Assembly: GCA_032164245.1 (NCBI GenBank)
Contig: JAVMKO010000002.1
Location: 62,281,840 to 62,345,839, forward strand
Direction of reading: 5' to 3'
Source of the DNA: Sternotherus odoratus
Taxonomy: Eukaryota > Chordata > Testudines > Kinosternidae
Length of the DNA: 64,000 nt
The notes under the pieces are model-generated. The model was not told the origin of the DNA. It saw nothing but the letters and a program-made list of their open reading frames with translations, and did no database searches. Positions 56,690 through 64,000 of this stretch are shown here, in pieces (the stretch's first letter is position 1; every line of letters starts with the position of its first letter). The translations under genes were made by a program, and so were the position numbers.

Positions 56690-58385
56690 TAAGATGAAAT
56701 ATTGATCTTAATTTTATATCTCCTTTCAGTCAGTTACAAAAGACTTAATATTAATGCTATTTTGTTGATAAATGAAAGAAAAAAGTGCATTATAAGTAGT
56801 GAGGGGAAGATCTCAATAGCTTTGAGGTTAAGTCTGCAAAACTGGCGGGAAATCTCCTAAGACCAGAAATTCTGGGTAGCATTTTGCCACTTCAGTTTCA
56901 GATCTCAGCCGGAATGAGGAAGTGCATAAGGGCCTGAAAATTAAACACAAAGGAATGGAAGGGGAAAGTTATCTGAATTTGTTTAAACCTTAAAGTTTCA
57001 ATTTTCAGTTTAGGTTGGTTCTTATTTAGGTAATTTTAAGGATATATAAGTATAGATGCAGCTCATAGTTTTTGATGGCATCATTATAAACCACAAGAGC
57101 AAAGTATGAGTGATGTGTGAGGCAGCCAGAAAATTAAGATCCATTTATAGCATTGTATATAATTCATTTAAAAAAAAAATTACGGTACACACTCTATGTC
57201 TTAGATGAGTATTTATGGGTGTGAGAAGGGGTTATTATAGATTTCCAGAATGCTTCTTTCTGTTCCAGACCTGGCCTTGGGATGAAGAGATGGTTGTATA
57301 CAAGAAATGAATACCACTGAATTACAGAATTATAAATACATTGGAGGGTTCTACTAATCAATGTCATAATCAATCACAAGTTGAAGCTCAAGTGATTAGT
57401 AATGGCACATGCCCCCTTCTCCCACTCCAGTATTTATAACTTCATCCACAGTTTATTTCCTGATGTATTATAAGTTAATGAAAAAATCCTAGTATTCGTG
57501 CAATATTCAAGTTGAAAAATGATGCACTGAAAGTTAAGGTGGCTCCTCCAAAGTTAATTTGGCCACCTTGCACATCTGACATTTTTATGTTGTATAATAC
57601 TAATAAAGAGTCAGATTAAAGAGAAAAAGAAAATATGACACATGTGGTCTATAGCTCAGTTAATACAGCAGGATGGTTATAGCCTAACTTTTGAAATGTA
57701 TTACATAGTGAGAGCTTGATTTTTTTTCAAACTTAATGTTCCATGTAATGCTATTTTTATATGTAATGTGCCTTTTTTAGAATACTATATAAGCCTTGAA
57801 TTATTTGGCTTTGGGATCCTACAAGTTTTGCCACCAGAAAACATAAGTAAAGATAAATGCATTTTTTTTTCTTTTGGTGAGTTACATTTGCTGAGAGAGT
57901 TATATTTTTCAGGGCCCGAAACTATTTGCAAGTTCAGGTCAAATCTGACAAATAGTTTTGGCTGATTTTTTCCCCCCACAAATGTCAAAATGAACTGTTC
58001 TGACACTTTTTTTCAAATTGACATTTCCTTTGGCAATGTAATGTAGGTTGATTCAAATTAACATTTGAAATGTTTTGTTCAATTGTTTTTTGTTTTGATG
58101 AGAAAAACTAAATTTTTCAATTTGGTTCAAAGCAATGGTCCCTTCCCCAGTCCTAACCCCCCTTTTTTTCCTGGTTCAGTCACCAAACCAAAAATATCAT
58201 GTAAGTTTATTGGCTCTGGAGCCATGCTTAAGACTCCTTAGCGCAGCAGCGCTCTCACCCATAGACAAGTGTAGCAGACAAACTTAAAGATGCACAAAGG
58301 AAGAGAGAAGTCTCCTAATCCGGATGGCTTTAAATAGAGCTGACTTAATTGTACACATCCTTTAATGATTTTTTTTATTCAGAGG
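56690..58385. other. single-copy AT-rich stretch
   Basis: Nothing recognisable. Confidence 0.35.
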
Positions 58386-58760
58386 ATTCATAGATTCTAA
58401 GGCCAGAAGGGACCATTGTGATTGTCTGTATAAGTCAAGACTTTGCTGAATTGATTCCTGTTTGAACTAGAGCATATTTTTTAGAGAAACATCAAATCTT
58501 GATTTAAAATAGAGAATCCACCACAATCCTTGGTAAATTGTGCCAACGGCTAATTTTCCTCTGTTAAAAAATTGTGCCTGAGGTCCAGTCTGAATTTGTG
58601 TAGCTTCCACTTCAAACCATCAGATGTTGTTACTTATCTACTAGATTGAAGAGCTCTCTATTATCAAATCACTTGACCACAAAGACTATGATCAAGTTAC
58701 CCTCTAACCGTCTCTTTCATAACCTTAATAGATTGACTCCTTGAGTCTATCAGTGTCAAT
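58386..58760 (-). mobile_element. CR1 LINE 3' end, minus strand
   Basis: On the minus strand this is the CR1 tail: 'ggtcccttctggccttagaatctatg' at 58389-58415, cited by its features (the 'cttctggcctta' block and 'atctatg' octamer), preceded by 'attaaggttatgaaagag' and an old non-coding CR1 3' region. Old copy. Confidence 0.7.
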
Positions 58761-58764
58761 ATAC

Positions 58765-61700
58765 CTATTAGGTTTGTGGACCTAAAGCTACTTGGCTCGT
58801 GGAGCTTACAAGGTCTATTGAGTTCCAGTGGAGGAAGGTGTCCTAAACAAATACACTGTTAACCAAAACATCATTACAATGCATCTGAAAAAAAATTATA
58901 CACATTTCTGACTTTAAACATTCATAAAATAAAACTACTGAACTTTCTTCCCGCTGATCTTGCTTTCAAGTCTCACGGAGATCTAAAAGCAAGACTTGTT
59001 TTGTCATGTCTAGCTTCACTCCTTTTTTGAGTTGAGTGTAATATTCCCGGGTGGAACGTATGGGCAAATTATTCCTTTTACACGCATAATTTAGGGCCTG
59101 ATTTAAGCCCACTGAAGTCAAAGGAAAATCCTCCCATTGACATCAGTGGGTGTTGGATTTAGCTCTCAACTATAGCAGAGAACTAAAATGCAAATAAAAA
59201 TAATTTAAAGTGAGACTTAATAAAGAATCCGCTTCTCCCTGTACTCCGCACATGCTGGTACCTTAAGCATGGCTTTCAGGAGCTTTTCACACCTTACAAT
59301 TGTTTTAAAAAGAATAAGCATTAATTGAAAAATGAACGGGATGTGACTGAGTAAATGTTGCCATGGCATCACCAACAAAGATATTGCTTTAAAAAGCACA
59401 ATAAGTTGAATTTCATATGGGACCACACGCATGCCGCAAGTCACCCCTCTTTAATATGTCACTCTTGCATTCAGTAATGGCCTGCTTCTGTTCCCATTGA
59501 AACCACTGGCAAAAATTCCACTGCCAGCTATGGGAACCAGATTAGGTCTAAACTCTATTTTAAGTAAAATAACTTTTAAAAAAATTTATGCTCAGACAAT
59601 TTCCAGTTCTATATTTAGTTTCATCTACTGAAAGCTGAACCACTTTCCACCTTGCACTTAGACAATGTCAGTCTGTTGCTCCATTAATTTTATATATATA
59701 GATATTGCCACTTATTTTAATATGAAAGACTTAAATTGAAAACCTGATTAAATTATATTTTATATGTTACAAGAACCACTTGCTCTCTTGAGAATGCATT
59801 TGTTATATTTATACCAGATGTTTTCAGAATCACTTCCAGAGACTTTCCTGTAGCATTATTCCAAAATGCAAAGAGGATATAAAATTTTTAAATAATAATG
59901 ATAAAGTGTATAGCTTTATAAATCAGGAAACAAACGGAGTTTTGTGATAGTCTGTCAATCATACCATTGTACTCAAGTCCATAATGCATTGGTCAGACTT
60001 GCCCTCTCATTCTTTTTAATAAACTTCATTTTATCAGAGCAGTTCTAGGGGATTATTGTTTTGGGGTAGAAAAAAATCACTTGGCCTGTCACCTAACACC
60101 TGTGCAATACAACACTGATAGCTTTTCTATACAGAATTTGTTGGCTAATACGATCTCTAAAAATAACTGCTTTTTATATTCAACAGCAGGGGTTCCCAAG
60201 AAATATAAATGCAGATCTGACAGGCTCCTGCTATAGTTACGCAGTTGGCAGGACTCAAGAGAGTGCTTTAACCACTGCAGCCTGTATAAATTGTTTGGGG
60301 TTTCTCTTTCCAAAGTGCTGAAATATTAATAACAAATAAAGCACATTGTTAACAAATAAAGATACATTGTTTTCCCCAGAAGTAAATGGGCTTGAGTACT
60401 ATGGATTCTATCCACTACTTGAATGGGTTATTTTAGATTGTATCACACCATCCTGTGCAGATGTGGCATGGATGAAACAGAGTTTGCTGTTTAGGATAAA
60501 AGTACAGTGAAATCAGCGGTAGTTTTGCCATCACCTTCAAGGAGGCCAAGTTTTCCCTCATAGGATGGAATTTTCTAAATTCTCAGTGTTGCCCTAGTGC
60601 TCCCACTGAGGTCAACAGGTGTTTTACCGTACACTGCGATAGAGGCCGAGTTAAGTCAACACAGAGCGCTTTCAAAAATCCCACCCACAATGTGCTGGGC
60701 TAACTTCAGATGTTTCAGAAAAGATCCAAGAGATGAGATGTTAACTGAAGCTTCCTAGCCCACCAACTAGGGCAGGGATGGAAATTTTCAGACAAACTGT
60801 ACTTTTGTGAAACTTGGTTTTTCTTACGACAGTATCTTAGCCTTGGTTTTCTAGCTGGAAGCAGAAAGGGTAGAGGTTCACTACAATATTTTTTAAATGA
60901 ACAAAAATAAATAATTAAAACACTTAAAAAAAGTTCTAGCTGATTTTGGGAAAGGGTTTCATATAATTTCTTACCTTATCAGCATGTTTCACCCACTATC
61001 ATTTTAATTCATAATAATGTATAGAAACGCATACGCTACATGAACATTTGTACTCGCTATACTTCTATAGACATTAATTATTGCAGCGTGATCTGTTTTT
61101 ACATTCTAGTAACTTGACTGGTAACTAACAATCCCAGTATGTTGAAAGAAGAAAATGTGTTTCTATAGTTGCTCATGTTCCAGGCATAAAGCAAGGAGGT
61201 GAGTATAACCTGACGGGGGTATGTATGTAAAAGGAAAATGTGAAAATGTGTTGTGGTATTATTCAGTGTTGTGATATTTTGTGGGACTGTCCCACTGATG
61301 GCTTTTAACACTAGTATTTGGGAGAGGGGCTTTAAAAAAATTAATAAATAGCAGCTTTTAATCCCCATCCGTGAAATTCTAGCATCAGTTACAGGCATAT
61401 CACTCCTAATTGCACTGAGAACTGCACACCAGTAACGGAGGGCCAAATTTTGCCATCACACTGATATAAACAAGAAGTATTTTGCCAATTACTAAAACGC
61501 AGCCTCCTCTCGGGTGAAACACGGCAGCCACTTAACAGTGCACATCAACACTACTGGGAAACGAAAGAGAAGAAGATACCGTACACATTTGAAACTCTAG
61601 AGGAGATTTAAATAGTGGAAATCTATTTAACCATGTTAGAATTTGTCTAGGAAGCCTAGTTTCATAACTTAAACTCCTGTTAGAGGTGGCATAGGTCAGC

Positions 61701-61885
61701 TCACTGGTTTTACTTCTCATCTGCAAAGGGCTCCACCAGCAAGGCAAAGTGCTCCTTAATGCCGTACTGGGGCCCTGGGTAAGCTCAAAAGTGACAAACT
61801 GTGCTTCACTGAATGAGTACTTACTGATAGCTGTGGGTGATGGCATTTGATACACGAGTACTAACTATCCATCTTAGATACTTAT
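58765..61885. other. single-copy stretch with two hairpin repeats
   Basis: Hairpins of the ggcctgat...ggattt and ggcctgctt...gattaggtct type occur at 59094-59167 and 59478-59549. No exon was recognised. Confidence 0.4.
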
Positions 61886-61890
61886 ATGGT

Positions 61891-62200
61891 ACCATAGATG
61901 CCAACTCCCTGGGTGCTCCATGCTGGCACACCCATGGAAAAAAATAGTGGATGTTCAGCACGCACTGGTGGGCCCCTCCACCTTTCCCCCACAGAAACTC
62001 CCGCCCACCGAAGATCAGGTGTTCAGTGGTGTGCAGGAGGCTCTGGGAAAGAAGGGAAAGAGGAGGAGCAGGGGCAGGAAGAGGTGGCACTAGGCTAGAT
62101 ATGGGGGGGTCGGCATGGGAGGGGGAACACATGACTGGTCACACGTTCTCCTCTTTAGATAGTGCCCCCTTAGTACGGGGAGATACTAGTCATCTATGGT
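61891..62200. mobile_element. TIR element, about 310 bp
   Basis: Perfect 10-bp inverted ends accatagatg...catctatggt. The interior is GC-rich with 'ggtgctcca', 'agcacgcactggtggg'. Target duplication not resolved (TA or none). Confidence 0.55.
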
Positions 62201-62329
62201 AGGGTGCACTCAAGGGAGGGAGAAGAACAGGATGGGAAGAAGCGGGGTCGGGGTAGGGTCCTGGGGGGAAAGGGTGGGGCAGCTCCCAATAAATCAGAAA
62301 GTCAGTGTCTGTGAATGGTACCCATTCCT

Positions 62330-62495
62330 GACATACCTGAGTGCTTCACAATTTGTAATGTATTTATCTACACAACACCCCTGTGAGTTTGGGATGTACA
62401 CAGGGGAACTGAGGTACAGAGCAGGGAACTGAACCATGTCTCTTGAATTCCGAGCTGGTGTCCTAATCACTGGATTATTCTCTCCCTCTCGCTCT
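62330..62495 (-). repeat. MIR/L2-like fragment
   Basis: 'ctgagtgcttcacaattt', 'tttatctacacaacacccctg', 'caggggaactgaggtacagag', then 'gaactgaaccatgtctc'. Related to 22432-22560. Confidence 0.6.
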
Positions 62496-62499
62496 CACA

Positions 62500-64000
62500 T
62501 GGTCAATGAATGCATTATCATTGATAGCTAAGAAGACCATTTGCCCTCCTGCATAACAAGGTAAGGTAATAAAAGTGTGGACATGATCCTCAGGACTTTG
62601 ACCAAACTTTTGATGGCTTATTAGGCATGGTTTAGAGATAATTCATGCTTGGTTGTCTGGAAATAAGCAAGGGACGAAACAGCATCATCACGCGTGCACA
62701 TGAAGCAGAAGGTGCAGTGTATCTCAATGACAAATTACCAGCTGAAAACATTCTCCTATATTAAGGTAATACTTACTTGAGAGGAGAGTAATAGAAGGAT
62801 ATTGCATTCAACCTTGCAAACTGACCTGTAGATAACAAAGGACATAAAACAAGAAGATGACAAGTTAAGTGAGTGAGCAGCCAGGCCAGTGTATTATTTG
62901 GAATAAAGCCATGCATAAAAGAGGAAATAAGAGAGGACAATACTGGGGACAGGAAATAAGACTAAGGAAAACTGTCATACAATACACTCATTGAGAAACT
63001 ATAACAAGACCATATCTGCTAACTGACATGGGAGGGTAAGCGCTGTTAGCATTTAGGTTTGTGCATTAAATATATTCCTCTTGATAGCACTTGTTATTTG
63101 CTACATGCTCAAGATGAAGCGGAAAAAAATGATGCTTTTGAGGCTTCTTGTCACAGATTCTTTCATGTACCATGCGCTCTGCTGCTGCCACGTAGCAGAA
63201 AATCACTCTCTTTGCTGACAATCTGGTTTCATTTAAACTCTAGCGTCTCAGAGTTTCATTTGCAAAAGCTTGCTTGAAGGTCACAAAGACCAAAAACACT
63301 GGGTATTGTGCCATCATTTTCAATGCAATAATAAGGCTACATGTTCGTCTAAAAGTACTGCTTTTACATATAGTGAGACAAAGAAATACATCTAATATCA
63401 TTCTTGAACCAACAAAGGATTCTGTAAGCTTAGTAGCAGTAATTTTCTTATGAGATTTTTTCAGTTGACAGTTGTATTATGAGAGCAACTACAGCCTTCA
63501 TTTGTTTTAGGATATCTAGTCGAATGGGAAACTTATGTGAAAATGATCAGTAAGAAATACCATATTAATTCTTAGAGGCTGGATTCAAACTGCACAATTC
63601 TTCCCACCACCATTCCCATGAGCATTTGAAAAATAAATTTACTGTTTTTTTCTTCCTTCTTTAAAAATAAAGACAAAGCTAGCTCTATGTTCTTTGACTT
63701 TAAAGACTATCCAGGGATATTCATGGAAAAAGGTGTTGAATAATGAAATACTATGCATTAAACCCTAATCACAGAAGAGAGCCAAGGCCACATCAGATGT
63801 TCTAGTGACTCATAAGAACATAACCTTGCTAACTCTTATTCATCCTAGCAGCTCGTACTCAAATAGTCCCAATGGCACCATTCAAGTTAGCAAGGGCTAC
63901 TAATACAATTGAAGGTTTGCATACTAGGAGCCATAGTCATTAATTGAAAATGTTTTTTAGTGTTTGTTTTCTAGGAAATAAATGTTTTCTGAGTAGAACT
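62500..64000. other. single-copy sequence to the window end
   Basis: No recognised exon, RNA gene or mobile element. An octamer-like attttgc site appears at about 63261, too weak to call. Confidence 0.35.

Overview
This is vertebrate nuclear DNA, most likely from a turtle, or at least a non-avian sauropsid. Nothing in it suggests a prokaryote or virus. Support comes from many CR1 LINE copies in several subfamilies, Penelope-like elements (PLEs), hAT-type elements with 8-bp target duplications, a Tx1-like LINE, solo LTRs and old MIR/L2-like fragments, with no Alu/L1-type repeats. The species call rests on my recollection of turtle repeats.

Genes are sparse. A CpG island (about 880-2230) is the likely promoter or first-exon region of an unidentified gene; two good minus-strand splice donors hint that this gene runs left out of the window. 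A probable last coding exon lies on the minus strand at 54841-54999, followed by about 3.1 kb of possible 3'UTR down to about 51.6-51.7 kb; the rest of that gene would lie toward or beyond the right edge. I could not name either gene. Nearly all other open frames are chance frames in GC-rich repeats or remnants of LINE and PLE proteins.

Layout: 0.9-2.2 kb CpG island; 2.5-5.2 kb a snap-back PLE copy, a 0.7-kb TIR element and small fragments; 6.6-8.8 kb CR1 copies nested in each other with a perfect 85-bp inverted repeat inserted; 8.8-9.7 kb a decayed LINE endonuclease; 12.9-15.3 kb hAT-type elements and a GC-rich block; 17.3-18.9 kb a hAT element and an LTR-like block; 22-27 kb CR1 tail, hAT element and tRNA-like repeats; 28.6-32.6 kb LTR, small TIR elements, a CR1 piece carrying ORF1 esterase and ORF2 endonuclease remnants, and a snap-back PLE; 34.1-36.5 kb a CR1 copy holding three more insertions; 38.5-39.6 kb a PLE with a GIY-YIG remnant and another PLE inside it; 39.7-41.1 kb an LTR split by a Tx1-like LINE; 42.6-43.2 kb a clean solo LTR; 44.9-51.2 kb mostly single-copy with old fragments; 51.6-55.0 kb the candidate last exon and 3'UTR; 56-64 kb a hAT element, minus-strand CR1, small elements and single-copy sequence.

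The most interesting theme is the PLE family. Its terminal repeat carries a motif resembling a hammerhead-ribozyme core: (C)YGAYGA, then a 6-bp GTGGG-type stem, then GAAA. It repeatedly occurs as head-to-head inverted (snap-back) insertions flanked by 12-14 bp target duplications. One copy retains a recognisable GIY-YIG remnant, which ties the repeat to Penelope-like elements.
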